From Marinobacter koreensis (GTDB taxonomy: Bacteria > Pseudomonadota > Gammaproteobacteria > Pseudomonadales > Oleiphilaceae): a DNA stretch of 64,000 bases. Positions 1 through 8,465 of the stretch are shown here, piece by piece; the first letter of the stretch is position 1; every line of letters begins with the position of its first letter. The translations under genes and the position numbers were made by a program. The notes under the pieces were generated by a model. The model did no database searches. It was not told the origin of the DNA and saw only the letters and a list, made by a program, of their open reading frames with translations. The stretch covers positions 310,001-374,000 of the forward strand of contig NZ_JAKZAJ010000003.1 of the NCBI RefSeq assembly GCF_023156285.1, in the 5' to 3' direction.

Positions 1-290
1 CTGAACGGTGCGTGGCCGCTGCCCGGTGGGTTACGGATATAGGTGCCTGCGGGATAGTCGCCGGTTTCGTCTGAAAAGATACCCTCCAGCACCAGAATCT
101 CCTCTCCCAGGGGATGTTCGTGCCGTTTGAACGAAGCGCCCGGCTCATACCGGACAATGCTGGTCGCATGTCCCCGTTCCGCTTCTTCACGGGCCAGGGG
201 TTTTCTTTCCACGCCTGCAGCCGGGCTGGGAGCCCATTCCATATCGTTTGTTCTGATAACAACGCGTTGGGAGAAATCCATATTGAGCAT
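1..290 (-). CDS. ChrR-like cupin domain protein (3' end cut by window)
   Basis: The first 96 residues of a small cupin protein are visible; the rest lies off the left edge. The region around residues 57-64 (HEHPLGEE) and H93 gives the metal-ligand pattern of cupin motif 1, and the stretch LVLEGIFSDETGDYPAG is typical of the ChrR/cupin_7 family, which includes anti-sigma-factor metal domains and quercetinase-like stand-alone proteins. The start at 290 is supported by GAGGTG just upstream (295-300); a second ATG at 281 is possible. No anti-sigma helix bundle is seen at the N-terminus, so it is probably the stand-alone type. Substrate cannot be named. Confidence 0.75.
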   Translation of the reverse strand, partial: MLNMDFSQRVVIRTNDMEWAPSPAAGVERKPLAREEAERGHATSIVRYEPGASFKRHEHPLGEEILVLEGIFSDETGDYPAGTYIRNPPGSGHAPF

Positions 291-364
291 AAAACACCTC
301 GGCCTGCGGGAAGTCGAACATGTACGTCGGTGATCCGGTCATGGATGACGGTCAGGAATCGGAT

Positions 365-895
365 CTATTTGATCAACCCCTGAACGTCACGGAACCGGGG
401 GTGCTCACAGTTACGCATCCATTCGAAGGCGACCATCTCGACGGTGACCAGCCGGGCGCCACTCTCGCTGAGCCGATCAAGTGCCACATCCCGGTCAAAA
501 TCGCTTCGCGATCCGGTCGCATCCGCCACGACCCAGACTTTGTACCCCGCATCCAGCAGGCTGAGTGCGGTCTGCATCATGCAGACGTGAGCCTCGCAGC
601 CGCCAATGACTATATGCTGGCGACCTTCCGGAAGCTGGTCAATGAGTCCGTCCGGACAGGCGTCAAAATGGGTTTTTGATATTTCCTGCTCCAGCAGTTC
701 TGCGACGCTCGGTACCGTTTTGCCCAATTTTTCAGGCAGCTGTACGGTTCCCAGTGAGGGAACGCCGAGAAGTCCGGCGATGGTCGCAAGCGTCGTACAG
801 CGATCGACGACGTGCCCTCCGTCGCTGATCGCTGGCATCAGTTTTTCCTGAAGGTCGATCAGGATCAGAACGGATTGCTCGGCTTTCATAAGCAT
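365..895 (-). CDS. Isochorismatase-family cysteine hydrolase
   Basis: A 176-residue single-domain hydrolase of the isochorismatase/nicotinamidase fold, closest in style to YcaC-type cytosolic enzymes. The catalytic triad can be read: D14 in LILIDLQEKL, K74 in ISKTHFDAC, and nucleophile C105 in the motif GCEAHVCMMQTA. The family hydrolyses amide or vinyl-ether bonds, but YcaC-like members have no agreed substrate. The start at 895 has GGGAG about 8 bases upstream; an internal ATG at 889 is the alternative. It stands alone between the cupin gene and tRNA-Ser, and the cupin gene runs the same way about 75 bases downstream, so the two may share a transcript. Confidence 0.85.
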   Translation of the reverse strand: MLMKAEQSVLILIDLQEKLMPAISDGGHVVDRCTTLATIAGLLGVPSLGTVQLPEKLGKTVPSVAELLEQEISKTHFDACPDGLIDQLPEGRQHIVIGGCEAHVCMMQTALSLLDAGYKVWVVADATGSRSDFDRDVALDRLSESGARLVTVEMVAFEWMRNCEHPRFRDVQGLIK

Positions 896-1019
896 TGGTA
901 GTCTCCCGCTGCGTGGACATTCATCTGGGTGGGGGCGATGCCATTGTACTCGATCTGTTTAATCGATAATCACGTTCTGGCCAGGACGCAATTTTTTGCG
1001 GGTATTTCGCCAGAGGGTG

Positions 1020-1048
1020 TTGCCAAGAGCCTGAAAAAGCATTAGAGT
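1020..1048 (+). promoter_or_regulatory. Possible sigma-70 promoter for tRNA-Ser
   Basis: TTGCCA (1020-1025) and TAGAGT (1043-1048) are separated by 17 bases, followed by a GC-rich stretch. The tRNA begins 49 bases after the -10 box, leaving room for a short 5' leader. This is motif reading only. Confidence 0.35.
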
Positions 1049-1096
1049 TTGCGCCCTCAAATGAGCGACGACATCGCTGATTTGAAACAGTTTATT

Positions 1097-1187
1097 GGAG
1101 AGGTGGCCGAGTGGCTGAAGGCGCACGCCTGGAAAGTGTGTATACGTTAATAGCGTATCGAGGGTTCGAATCCCTCCCTCTCCGCCA
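1097..1187 (+). tRNA. tRNA-Ser (anticodon GGA)
   Basis: A 91-base type II tRNA with encoded CCA. The acceptor stem pairs GGAGAGG with CCTCTCC, the D arm and anticodon arm follow the usual serine pattern (loop CTGGAAA, anticodon GGA), there is a long variable arm (about 1140-1158), and the T arm contains GGTTCGAATCC. It closely resembles the known enterobacterial serine GGA isoacceptor. Confidence 0.97.
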
Positions 1188-1192
1188 ATACG

Positions 1193-1219
1193 AAACCCCA
1201 GCATCGCTGGGGTTTTTTA
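1193..1219 (+). terminator. Rho-independent terminator after tRNA-Ser
   Basis: CCCCAGC, a 3-base loop (ATC), GCTGGGG and then six T. The hairpin begins 8 bases after the tRNA. It lies just past the acyP stop codon on the other strand, so it may end both transcripts, although the T-run is better on the plus strand. Confidence 0.85.
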
Positions 1220-1222
1220 TTG

Positions 1223-1501
1223 TCAGTACTTCACGCCAAATGCACTGAATTCGCCGCTGGCGGGTTGCTCTTCCACCTGAATTCCCCGAACCCTGGCCTC
1301 CGGCGGGCCGTCCTGGCACCATTGGTGCAGTTGCCGGAGCGCGTCGGGCGTGCCTTCGGCAACCACCTCTACTCGCCCGTCCGGCAGGTTGCGAGCGTAA
1401 CCGGAAACGCCCAGGCGGTTCGCCTCCTTCTCCGTTGATGCCCGGTAATAGACCCCTTGCACCTTTCCGGAGATCACCATTTTCCAGCGTGTCGTATCCA
1501 T
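1223..1501 (-). CDS. acyP: Acylphosphatase
   Basis: A 92-residue protein of normal family length. Acylphosphatases hydrolyse the carboxyl-phosphate bond of small acyl phosphates in the cytosol. The phosphate-binding loop GKVQGVYYR carries catalytic R20, and N38 lies in GYARNLPDGRVEV, the two residues that define activity. It is divergent from the fructosamine-kinase-like gene with 78 bases between them, and its 3' end faces the tRNA-Ser terminator. Nothing in it looks unusual. Confidence 0.95.
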   Translation of the reverse strand: MDTTRWKMVISGKVQGVYYRASTEKEANRLGVSGYARNLPDGRVEVVAEGTPDALRQLHQWCQDGPPEARVRGIQVEEQPASGEFSAFGVKY

Positions 1502-1579
1502 GGCAGTCCTTCGGCTCTTTGTCGTGTTAGTCTCAATCTAACGCCGTGACGGGAGGCAGTTCAAGGCAGGGGGGCCGAG

Positions 1580-2335
1580 ATGTTCATCAAACGCAACGCC
1601 ACGGAATTTGCCGATGCGCTGATCTGTGAAGCGGAGGGTCTCACGCGTCTTCGGGAGGCGCTTGAGCAGGCTGGTGTCACGACAGTGCGTGTGCCAGAGG
1701 TCTTTCAGGTGGACGAGACCACGCTGGAAATGACCGGGATCGAGTCGGCGCCCGCAACGCCGGGCACGCTTTCGATGTTGGGCGAGGGCCTGGCCCTGGT
1801 GCATCGTCTGGACCAGGGTAAGTATGGCTGGGGCCAGGATAACTACATCGGCCTCTCGCCACAGCCTAATCGCTGGAGCGATACCTGGGGCGACTTTTTC
1901 GTTCGGGATCGGTTGGGGTATCAGGTCGGCTGTATCCGGGATCGCAAACTCCAAACCGAATTCCGGGATATCCTTGATCGCTACGGCCAGACGCTGGCCG
2001 GGTGGCTGGACAGCAACTGCGACCATTCCAGCCTGCTTCATGGTGATTTATGGAGCGGCAACGCCCTGTTTGATAAGCGTGTCGCGTGGCTGATCGACCC
2101 GGCAATCTACTGTGGGGATCGGGAAGCCGACCTGGCAATGACGGAAATGTTTGGTGGTTTCGGTACGGCGTTTTATGAGGAATACGATCGGGTTTATCGT
2201 CGCTCGCCGGAGTACGAGCACAAACGTGATATCTACAACCTCTATCATTACCTCAACCACTACAATCTGTTCGGCAGTGGTTATCTTGGGGGCTGTCGGA
2301 GAGGGTTCGACGCGATTCTCCGGGTTGTCCGCTAG
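1580..2335 (+). CDS. Fructosamine-3-kinase family protein, short N-terminus
   Basis: A 251-residue member of the fructosamine/ketosamine kinase family, which phosphorylates sugars attached to protein amines so that they fall off. The aminoglycoside-phosphotransferase-type catalytic loop LLHGDLWSGN and the metal-binding segment CGDREADLAM are intact. The family is usually about 285-290 residues. Here the protein starts at MFIKRN, which matches the strand carrying the ATP-binding lysine around residue 40 of YniA, so the glycine-rich N-terminal segment is missing. The frame cannot be extended because an in-frame TGA lies about 30 bases upstream. Either a natural short subfamily or a truncated kinase. 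It converges with the AEC transporter gene, overlapping by 4 bases. Confidence 0.8.
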   Translation: MFIKRNATEFADALICEAEGLTRLREALEQAGVTTVRVPEVFQVDETTLEMTGIESAPATPGTLSMLGEGLALVHRLDQGKYGWGQDNYIGLSPQPNRWSDTWGDFFVRDRLGYQVGCIRDRKLQTEFRDILDRYGQTLAGWLDSNCDHSSLLHGDLWSGNALFDKRVAWLIDPAIYCGDREADLAMTEMFGGFGTAFYEEYDRVYRRSPEYEHKRDIYNLYHYLNHYNLFGSGYLGGCRRGFDAILRVVR

Positions 2336-3279
2336 ATCACGCCGGTACTGCGCAGGACAAAAACGCCGAGGGTAACGGTCACGCTGGCGGCGAGTGTGGT
2401 CAGTGCGACGATGTTGGCCGCCAAGCGGTCGTTGCCGCCGAGTGCCTTGACCATCACAAAGCTTGCCGCAGCCGTCGGACTGGCAAAGAACAGGAACATC
2501 AGGCCCAGCTCCTGGCCACGAAAACCGACCAGCCAGGCCGCAGCGGTACACAGGGCCGGCAGGGTGATCATTTTCAAGACACTGGAACCGACGGCGGTTC
2601 TCCGATCCTGTCGGAGAGCGCTGAGAGAGACGGTTGCGCCGATGCACAACAGGGCCAGTGGCAAGGTGAGACTGGCAAAGTAGTCGCCACTGGTCATGAT
2701 CCAGCCCGGCAGTCGGAGATCCCACGCGGCGACCGGGATGGCCGCCACCACCGCCAGAATAAGCGGATTGCGGACAATATCCTGAAGGATTCTTCGCCAG
2801 GACGCTTTCTTTCCATCCTGGTAGGCGAGCAGAACTGTGACCGACAGAGTGTTGTAGGAAAGGATCACGAGTCCCAGAAGAATCCCGCCGGCCGAGAGTC
2901 CGTAGTCGCCGTAAAGGTTGGCCGCAAGTGCAAGTCCGACGATACCGCAGTTACCCCGAAACGCGCCCTGAACGTATACGCCCCGGTCCGCCGGCGCCAC
3001 CCGGGCAAGCGCCCAGATCCAGGCGATGCCGAAGGAGCCCAGGGTTGCGAACAGATAGAACACCAGAAGGTTCGGATTCAGTGCGGTATCAAGATCGGCC
3101 CGGATAATGCTGAGGAAGACCAGGGTTGGAAGCGTGGCCTTGAACACCAGGGCCGATGCCGTGTTCACGAACGCGGCATCGATCCAGCCAAGGCGTCTTA
3201 GACCCAGGCCAATAAAGACCATGGTGAATACGGGCAGGGTGGTTTCCAGCGTCTGTAGAAATACCTCAAGCAGGCTCAT
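2332..3279 (-). CDS. AEC family (auxin efflux carrier-like) transporter
   Basis: A 315-residue inner-membrane protein made almost entirely of hydrophobic helices in the 5+5 arrangement of the AEC/bile-acid transporter superfamily, for example FMVFIGLGLRRLGWID near the N-terminus. Bacterial members export or import small organic acids or amino acids; malonate and malate carriers are known. Its ATG overlaps the azlD stop codon (TAATG at 3277-3281), so it is the third gene of the azlC-azlD operon and is probably co-translated. That context hints at amino-acid-related export, but the substrate is not visible. Confidence 0.85.
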   Translation of the reverse strand: MSLLEVFLQTLETTLPVFTMVFIGLGLRRLGWIDAAFVNTASALVFKATLPTLVFLSIIRADLDTALNPNLLVFYLFATLGSFGIAWIWALARVAPADRGVYVQGAFRGNCGIVGLALAANLYGDYGLSAGGILLGLVILSYNTLSVTVLLAYQDGKKASWRRILQDIVRNPLILAVVAAIPVAAWDLRLPGWIMTSGDYFASLTLPLALLCIGATVSLSALRQDRRTAVGSSVLKMITLPALCTAAAWLVGFRGQELGLMFLFFASPTAAASFVMVKALGGNDRLAANIVALTTLAASVTVTLGVFVLRSTGVI

Positions 3280-3605
3280 TATGCGGCCACCCCGGTTTGT
3301 ACGACGATCATGTAAGCCGCTGTCCCGGTGACAATTGAAAGAAGGGCGTTGCGGCGCCAGAGATGCATTCCGACAACGATAAGTCCCGCCACCAGGGCAT
3401 CAAGACCAGGCAAGCCGGCTTGCCAGTCTGCCGAACGATACAGAAATACCGTGGCCAGCAATGCCATCACGGCGGCGGGCAGGTAGCGTCCCAGGTGTTT
3501 GATCAGCGGATGCTCAGTGTGTCGTTCCAGAAACAGGAACGGGATCACCCGAGTGGCAAAGGTTGCGAGCGCGGACACCAGAATGAAGGACAACAGATAT
3601 GTCAT
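3279..3605 (-). CDS. azlD: AzlD-like branched-chain amino acid export subunit
   Basis: A 108-residue membrane protein with about four hydrophobic helices, matching the small AzlD partner of AzlC. The pair forms a branched-chain amino acid exporter (AzlCD in Bacillus, YgaZH in E. coli). The segment ATFATRVIPFLFLERH near the N-terminus is typical. Its start overlaps the azlC stop codon by 4 bases (ATGA), and its stop overlaps the next gene's start, so all three are tightly coupled. Confidence 0.88.
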   Translation of the reverse strand: MTYLLSFILVSALATFATRVIPFLFLERHTEHPLIKHLGRYLPAAVMALLATVFLYRSADWQAGLPGLDALVAGLIVVGMHLWRRNALLSIVTGTAAYMIVVQTGVAA

Positions 3606-4315
3606 GAGCTTTGTTCCCGGGATACCGGCGTGGCAGAAGTTCGGAGACGGTGGTAATGAACCAGCAGCACTACGGTGACCAGGGCAATGGCGCCGATCAA
3701 CTGGTGAGCCGGCGGAAGCACCAGCATGGCTACGCCTGCCGCGGCGGCACCCGTCCAGATGGGAAAGAGATCTTTGAGGGCATGGTATTGCTCAAGCGTC
3801 AGCACGATGAACAGGGCCACCAGTGCGAATTCAATGCCACGGCTGTCGAACATCACGTTTTCTCCCAACAGAGCCCCTACGGCGCAACCTACCACCCAGT
3901 AACTCTGATTGAACGCGGTGATCCGGAAATCCACAAGTTGCTCATGGTGCCGGTCCGGGCCGCGGGATCGGCTGGTCAGAAGCGAGTAGGTTTCGTCGGT
4001 CAGGCCGAAAATGAGATAGGCCTTTCGCCAACCGGCGCCCCGAAAACGCCCTAACAGGGAAAGCCCATAGAAGAGATGCCTGGCATTCAGGACAAACATG
4101 GCGACACCCACTTCGACCAGGCCGGCCCCCGCGGCCAGCAAGCTGACTGCCAGAATCTGCCCGGCACCGGCGTAGATCAGAACGCCCATGAGGGGGGCAG
4201 CCCACCAGGGGTAGTCCAGTTGCGTGGCAAACAGCACGCCGAAGGCGGTTCCGAGTGGCAAATACCCGAATAGAATGGGCAGTGTAAGCCTGAAAACTGA
4301 TTGGTTCATTAGCAT
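3602..4315 (-). CDS. azlC: AzlC-like branched-chain amino acid exporter subunit
   Basis: A 237-residue inner-membrane protein of the AzlC/YgaZ family: FGYLPLGTAFGVLFA near the N-terminus, then MFVLNARHLFYGLSLLGRF, a conserved stretch of the family. It works with AzlD to export valine, leucine or their analogues. The start at 4315 has AAAGG five bases upstream; MNQSVF at 4309 is an alternative. First gene of the azlC-azlD-AEC operon and divergent from the YheU-like gene. Confidence 0.9.
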   Translation of the reverse strand: MLMNQSVFRLTLPILFGYLPLGTAFGVLFATQLDYPWWAAPLMGVLIYAGAGQILAVSLLAAGAGLVEVGVAMFVLNARHLFYGLSLLGRFRGAGWRKAYLIFGLTDETYSLLTSRSRGPDRHHEQLVDFRITAFNQSYWVVGCAVGALLGENVMFDSRGIEFALVALFIVLTLEQYHALKDLFPIWTGAAAAGVAMLVLPPAHQLIGAIALVTVVLLVHYHRLRTSATPVSREQSS

Positions 4316-4426
4316 CCAAACCTTTCAAAGCACGGAATGATAGAGAATCCCGTTCCGTGAATCCATACGCGGAGAGTCGGTCTTGATCTGGGACCTGATT
4401 GCAGAATTTACTTACCTCTCAGCATA

Positions 4427-4450
4427 AAAGGGCTTCTACCGCGGCCCTTT
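4427..4450. other. Hairpin between divergent azlC and yheU-like genes
   Basis: AAAGGGC and GCCCTTT form a perfect 7-base stem around a 10-base loop. There is no T-run, so it is a poor terminator. It lies 36 bases before the YheU-like start and could be a leader hairpin, an operator or chance. Confidence 0.3.
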
Positions 4451-4485
4451 AATCCTTAACATATCCTCCATAAACGGGAGGAATG

Positions 4486-4737
4486 ATGACGAGCGACGGC
4501 ACCCACCAACCAGAACCGGATCCACGTCAGGAAAGGTTTGTGGTGGACAAAGAGCTGCTGACGGAAGATCAGCTCGCGGGGCTGGTGGAAGAATATTGCA
4601 CGCGTTATCACGGCCTGAATGATACAGAGAATCCCATGGCGGAACGTGAGCGTGTGCTGTCGGCGGTTAAACGGGGCGACCTGGTTGTCTGGTTTGACCC
4701 GGTGGAAAATACCGCTGGCCTGGGTGTACCTGCCTGA
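4486..4737 (+). CDS. YheU/UPF0270-like small protein
   Basis: An 83-residue soluble protein. The core from LLTEDQLAGLVEEYCTRYHG to VKRGDLVVWFDPVE follows the UPF0270 (YheU) pattern: a helix that begins with a threonine or proline cap, a TRxG segment, then a 'V..G..V+.FDP' strand. The function of the family is unknown. GGAGG at 4477-4481 fits the second of two adjacent ATGs (4486) better than the first (4483). It lies 46 bases upstream of uvrY on the same strand and may share its transcript. The N-terminal 15 residues are extra relative to the family. Confidence 0.65.
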   Translation: MTSDGTHQPEPDPRQERFVVDKELLTEDQLAGLVEEYCTRYHGLNDTENPMAERERVLSAVKRGDLVVWFDPVENTAGLGVPA

Positions 4738-4783
4738 GGTAACGTTCCGTCCCTGCATTTTTAAGTGTTCTGCGAGGTGAGTC

Positions 4784-5440
4784 TTGATCAGGGTATTGGT
4801 TGTCGACGACCACGAGCTCGTCCGCTCTGGTATTACCCGGATGCTGGCAGATAACCCGGATATTGAGGTCATCGGTCAGGCCTCCTCCGGTGAGGACGCC
4901 ATCGACTTTGTGCGCAAGAAGCGACCGGATATCGTCCTCATGGACATTCGTATGCCCGGTATTGGTGGGCTGGAGGCGACCCGGCGTATCCTTCGCATCG
5001 ACGATTCCATCCGCGTCATCGTCGTGACCGCCTGTGCCGATGATCCATACCCGACCCGGGTCATGCAGAGTGGTGCAAGTGCCTACATCACCAAGGGTGC
5101 CGACATTCAGGAAATGGTTCGTGCCATTCGCATGGCCCATTCCGGCCAACGCTACATCAGCCCTGAAATCGCCCAGAAAATGGCGCTGAAGCAGGTGAGC
5201 GGTGACGACGATAGCGGGGAACTTTCCCTGTTCGAGCGCCTCTCCGAGCGCGAAATGCAGATCGCCATGATGGTTGTCGACTGCCAGAAGGTTCAGGATA
5301 TTTCCGATAAATTGTGTCTGAGCCCGAAAACGGTCAACAGCTATCGCTATCGAATCTTTGAGAAGCTTGAAATCTCCAGCGATGTGGAGCTTGCGCTGAT
5401 GGCTGTCCGTCTTGGGTTGCTGGATGCCGACAAAGTCTGA
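4784..5440 (+). CDS. uvrY: GacA/UvrY-family response regulator
   Basis: A 218-residue two-component regulator: receiver domain at residues 1-120 with D8, D9, phospho-acceptor D54 (VLMDIRMPG) and K104, and a LuxR-type helix-turn-helix at about 145-210 (LSEREMQIAMMVVDCQKVQDI onward). In the Gac/BarA system it switches on CsrA-sequestering small RNAs that control secretion, biofilm and secondary metabolism. The start is TTG at 4784, with GAGGTGA five bases before it; no ATG fits. Its 3' end overlaps uvrC by 17 bases, the arrangement found across gammaproteobacteria. A BarA-like hybrid kinase lies at 46.3-48.3 kb, but a partnership is only a guess. Confidence 0.93.
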   Translation: MIRVLVVDDHELVRSGITRMLADNPDIEVIGQASSGEDAIDFVRKKRPDIVLMDIRMPGIGGLEATRRILRIDDSIRVIVVTACADDPYPTRVMQSGASAYITKGADIQEMVRAIRMAHSGQRYISPEIAQKMALKQVSGDDDSGELSLFERLSEREMQIAMMVVDCQKVQDISDKLCLSPKTVNSYRYRIFEKLEISSDVELALMAVRLGLLDADKV

Positions 5441-7286
5441 TCCCGGCTCCGAAGAAAGCAGGGAGTTCGACAGCAAAAACTTCCTGAAGCAATTGACCGA
5501 ACGACCGGGCGTGTACCGGATGTACGACGCCGCCGGTGAGGTTCTGTACGTCGGAAAGGCGCGCAATCTCAAGAATCGCGTCAGCAGCTATTTCAGGAAG
5601 TCCGGTCTGGCACCGAAGACCGAAGCGCTGGTATCCCGGATCCAGTCCATCGAGGTCACTGTTACCGGCAGCGAGACGGAAGCGCTTCTGCTGGAACAGA
5701 ACCTGATCAAGTCGTTACGCCCGCCCTACAACATTCTGTTGCGGGACGATAAGTCCTACCCCTATATCTACCTCTCGTCCCACAGTGATTATCCGTCCCT
5801 GACCTTCCGGCGTGGCCGGACCAAGAAGGGCGGCGGTACCTGGTTCGGGCCGTTTCCGAGTTCCGGCGCGGTGAAGGAAAGTCTTAATATTCTGCAGAAG
5901 GTTTTCCGCATAAGATCCTGTAGTGAAAGCTATTTCAGGAACCGGACGCGGCCATGTCTGCAATACCAGATCAACCGCTGCACGGCCCCTTGCGTGGGGT
6001 TTGTCACACCGGAGGAGTATCAGGAGGATGTTCGGCATGCCACGATGTTCCTGGAGGGGAAGAACCCGGCCATCATCCACGATCTTATGAATGCCATGGA
6101 ATCGGCATCCGCCAGACTGGAATTCGAAAAGGCGGCCGCCTACCGTGATCAGATCAACCACCTGCGCCATGTGCAGGAGCAGCAATCCGTAGACAGTGCC
6201 GGTGGCGATGCCGACGTGGTGGCCATTGCCCAGGAAGCCGGCGTGGTCTGTATTGTGGTGATTATTGTCCGGGGCGGTCGGGTGCTGGGAACCAAGGATT
6301 ATTTTCCGAGGTACTCGATCGAGCAGACCGAAGGCGAACTCCTCAGCGCGTTTCTTGGGCAGTATTATTTTGGTGGCAATACCCGAAGGGAGATTCCACG
6401 GGATATCCTGGTGCCTGTAGAGGTGGAAGGGCAGGCCTTGCTGGCCAGTGCCTTGAGTGAAGCGGCTAACCGTGAAACCCGGATTCGTGGTAACGTTCGG
6501 GGCGAGCGGCGACGCTGGCTGGAATTGGCCATGACCAATGCGCAGCAAACCCTGTTGACCCATCTGGCGAGCAAGGAAACGGTGTACCGCCGTCTGCTGG
6601 CACTGCGGGATCTTCTGGAATTGGCCGAGACGCCGGCGCGCATGGAATGCTTCGATATAAGCCACAGTCACGGGGAGAATACCGTCGCTTCCTGTGTGGT
6701 TTTCGATGAGAACGGGCCGCTGAAGAGCGATTACCGGCTCTACAACATCGAAGGTGTGAAAGCCGGCGATGATTATGCGGCAATGCAACAGGTCCTGACC
6801 CGTCGGTATCGCCGGATGGTGGCCGGTGAGGGTAAGCGGCCGGACCTGGTCTTTATCGACGGTGGTAAAGGGCAGTTGAACATTGCCAGGGAAGTGTTTG
6901 AAGAACTGGGAATTTCGGACATCCCACTGATCGGTGTGGCCAAGGGGGTCACCCGACGCGCCGGGATGGAGCAATTGATTGACGCCATGACCGGAGATGT
7001 GTTCCGGGTGCCGGCTGATTCGCCCGCGCTGCATCTTATCCAGCATATCCGGGACGAATCGCATCGGTTTGCCATAACCGGCCACCGCGCCCGACGGGAT
7101 AAAAAACGCCGTCAATCAACGTTGGAAGGAATTGAAGGGGTCGGCCCCAAACGCCGTCGGGAACTGATTCGGTATTTCGGCGGTATTCAGGAAATCCGCA
7201 AGGCCAGTGTGGATGAGATGACGAAGGTACAGGGCATCAGCAAGGCTCTGGCGGAATCCATCTACGCGGCGTTGCACGACCAATAG
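5424..7286 (+). CDS. uvrC: Excinuclease ABC subunit C
   Basis: The UvrC nuclease, about 620 residues as usual, makes the 3' and 5' incisions around bulky DNA lesions after UvrAB loading. An N-terminal GIY-YIG domain (GVYRMYD...[12 protein letters not shown]), a UvrB-interacting UVR motif at about 205-240, the RNase-H-like 5' endonuclease domain ([17 protein letters not shown] with catalytic D) and a C-terminal double helix-hairpin-helix ([19 protein letters not shown]) appear in order. An ATG at 5424 gives a normal N-terminus and overlaps uvrY; an in-frame TTG lies at 5412. Confidence 0.97.
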   Translation: MPTKSDPGSEESREFDSKNFLKQLTERPGVYRMYDAAGEVLYVGKARNLKNRVSSYFRKSGLAPKTEALVSRIQSIEVTVTGSETEALLLEQNLIKSLRPPYNILLRDDKSYPYIYLSSHSDYPSLTFRRGRTKKGGGTWFGPFPSSGAVKESLNILQKVFRIRSCSESYFRNRTRPCLQYQINRCTAPCVGFVTPEEYQEDVRHATMFLEGKNPAIIHDLMNAMESASARLEFEKAAAYRDQINHLRHVQEQQSVDSAGGDADVVAIAQEAGVVCIVVIIVRGGRVLGTKDYFPRYSIEQTEGELLSAFLGQYYFGGNTRREIPRDILVPVEVEGQALLASALSEAANRETRIRGNVRGERRRWLELAMTNAQQTLLTHLASKETVYRRLLALRDLLELAETPARMECFDISHSHGENTVASCVVFDENGPLKSDYRLYNIEGVKAGDDYAAMQQVLTRRYRRMVAGEGKRPDLVFIDGGKGQLNIAREVFEELGISDIPLIGVAKGVTRRAGMEQLIDAMTGDVFRVPADSPALHLIQHIRDESHRFAITGHRARRDKKRRQSTLEGIEGVGPKRRRELIRYFGGIQEIRKASVDEMTKVQGISKALAESIYAALHDQ

Positions 7287-7293
7287 GAAGCCC

Positions 7294-7854
7294 ATGAATC
7301 TGCCAAATCTGCTCACACTCTCTCGAATCGTCATGATTCCGGTGTTCGTGATCGTATTCTATCTGCCGGTTGAGTGGAGTTACATGGTGAGTGCGGCGAT
7401 TTTCGCGCTGGCGGGATTGACCGATTGGCTGGACGGCTACCTTGCAAGAAAGCTCAACCAGAGTACGCCGTTTGGCGCCTTCCTGGATCCGGTGGCCGAC
7501 AAGCTGATGGTGGCCGTTGCACTGGCGGTTCTGATTGAAGAATATTCGATTCCGCTGCTGACCATTCCAGCGACCGTGATTATCGGGCGGGAAATCGTCA
7601 TATCGGCGTTGCGTGAATGGATGGCCGAAATTGGCAGTCGTGCCAGTGTGGCCGTTTCCTACATCGGGAAGATCAAGACCACGGCCCAGATGGCAGCGAT
7701 TGTGGGCCTGTTGGCGTTCCCGCCGGGTAACTTCTGGGCGTACGTCGCCGTGGGTTTGTTGTACATTGCGGCTGGGCTGACTTTCTGGTCCATGCTCCTC
7801 TATCTGAAAGCCGCCTGGGCAGACCTGTTTCCCGAGCACAATGGATCTTCCTGA
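7294..7854 (+). CDS. pgsA: CDP-diacylglycerol--glycerol-3-phosphate 3-phosphatidyltransferase
   Basis: A 186-residue inner-membrane enzyme that makes phosphatidylglycerol-phosphate, the committed step to phosphatidylglycerol and cardiolipin. The CDP-alcohol phosphatidyltransferase signature D-G-x2-A-R-x8-G-x3-D-x3-D is read in [19 protein letters not shown] followed by [20 protein letters not shown] at the N-terminus is the usual opening. AGGA precedes the ATG by six bases. It follows uvrC by 7 bases, completing the conserved uvrY-uvrC-pgsA order. Confidence 0.96.
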   Translation: MNLPNLLTLSRIVMIPVFVIVFYLPVEWSYMVSAAIFALAGLTDWLDGYLARKLNQSTPFGAFLDPVADKLMVAVALAVLIEEYSIPLLTIPATVIIGREIVISALREWMAEIGSRASVAVSYIGKIKTTAQMAAIVGLLAFPPGNFWAYVAVGLLYIAAGLTFWSMLLYLKAAWADLFPEHNGSS

Positions 7855-7865
7855 CGCCCCGGTTG

Positions 7866-8465
7866 TCAGGGTGTGATCTCGCAACCTCCCAGCCAGTTGA
7901 GCGTTTTGGTCGACAGGCTCCGGGCAGCCTCGCCGAAAGCGGCTACGACAGCGTCCAGTTCCCTGCCGCTTGCGGGCACCTTCACACGCTCGTCGTGAAT
8001 GCACAGAACCTTCCGTGACTGGTTGTCCAGAATTTCGGTATGCAGACCAATCACCGCCACCATGCCGGTCTCTGTTTGCTCGGACTGGAAGTCGGACAAT
8101 TCCGAGATGAGCGTGAGATCCACGCTCGCGGGGCTGGTATCGGTGACAACGTACTGGAAGCCCTGACTGCGGCGGAGGGTATCGACAAGGTAGTCTCGTA
8201 CCAGAACCGGAGCACTATCGCGCCAGCGGGCGCCGGGGTAGGACTGGAATTCGAGCGGAGTCGGCTTGCTCAGAATGAGCGTGCTGTTGATGGGATCGGA
8301 AGCCAGAGGCGTGTCAATCCGGATGGATGGTCGGGCTTTGCCGGGCATTTCCGATACGTCCTGGGCCCGGGCCAGATCCATTACCCTGGGGGGCTCCGAT
8401 GCCGGGAATACGGTGCAGGCTGTGACCAGCGTGGCCATCGACAAGGTCGCAAGTACTCTCTTCAT
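7866..8465 (-). CDS. ABC-type transport auxiliary lipoprotein (PqiC/MCE-associated)
   Basis: A 199-residue lipoprotein: a short signal peptide ends at the lipobox LVTAC (cysteine 17), followed by a domain like PqiC/YmbA (ABC-type transport auxiliary lipoprotein family) with RWRDSAPVLVRDYLVDTLRRS as the most recognisable segment. These proteins sit in the outer membrane, usually facing the periplasm, and dock the tube made by MCE proteins. It overlaps the MCE gene by 4 bases (ATGA) and is the last gene of the four-gene lipid-transport operon. Confidence 0.85.
   Translation of the reverse strand: MKRVLATLSMATLVTACTVFPASEPPRVMDLARAQDVSEMPGKARPSIRIDTPLASDPINSTLILSKPTPLEFQSYPGARWRDSAPVLVRDYLVDTLRRSQGFQYVVTDTSPASVDLTLISELSDFQSEQTETGMVAVIGLHTEILDNQSRKVLCIHDERVKVPASGRELDAVVAAFGEAARSLSTKTLNWLGGCEITP

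Noticed and set aside
959..1322. Open frames on the minus strand through tRNA-Ser, with peptides such as GGEGGIRTLD.
   Set aside because: They are the antisense of the tRNA-Ser gene, a well-known source of false protein predictions.
4427..4450. Rho-independent terminator upstream of the YheU-like gene.
   Set aside because: The stem is clear but no T-run follows on either strand and there is no gene upstream on the plus strand to terminate.
5715..7115. 466-codon open frame opposite uvrC.
   Set aside because: Shadow frame; uvrC on the other strand is complete and well supported.
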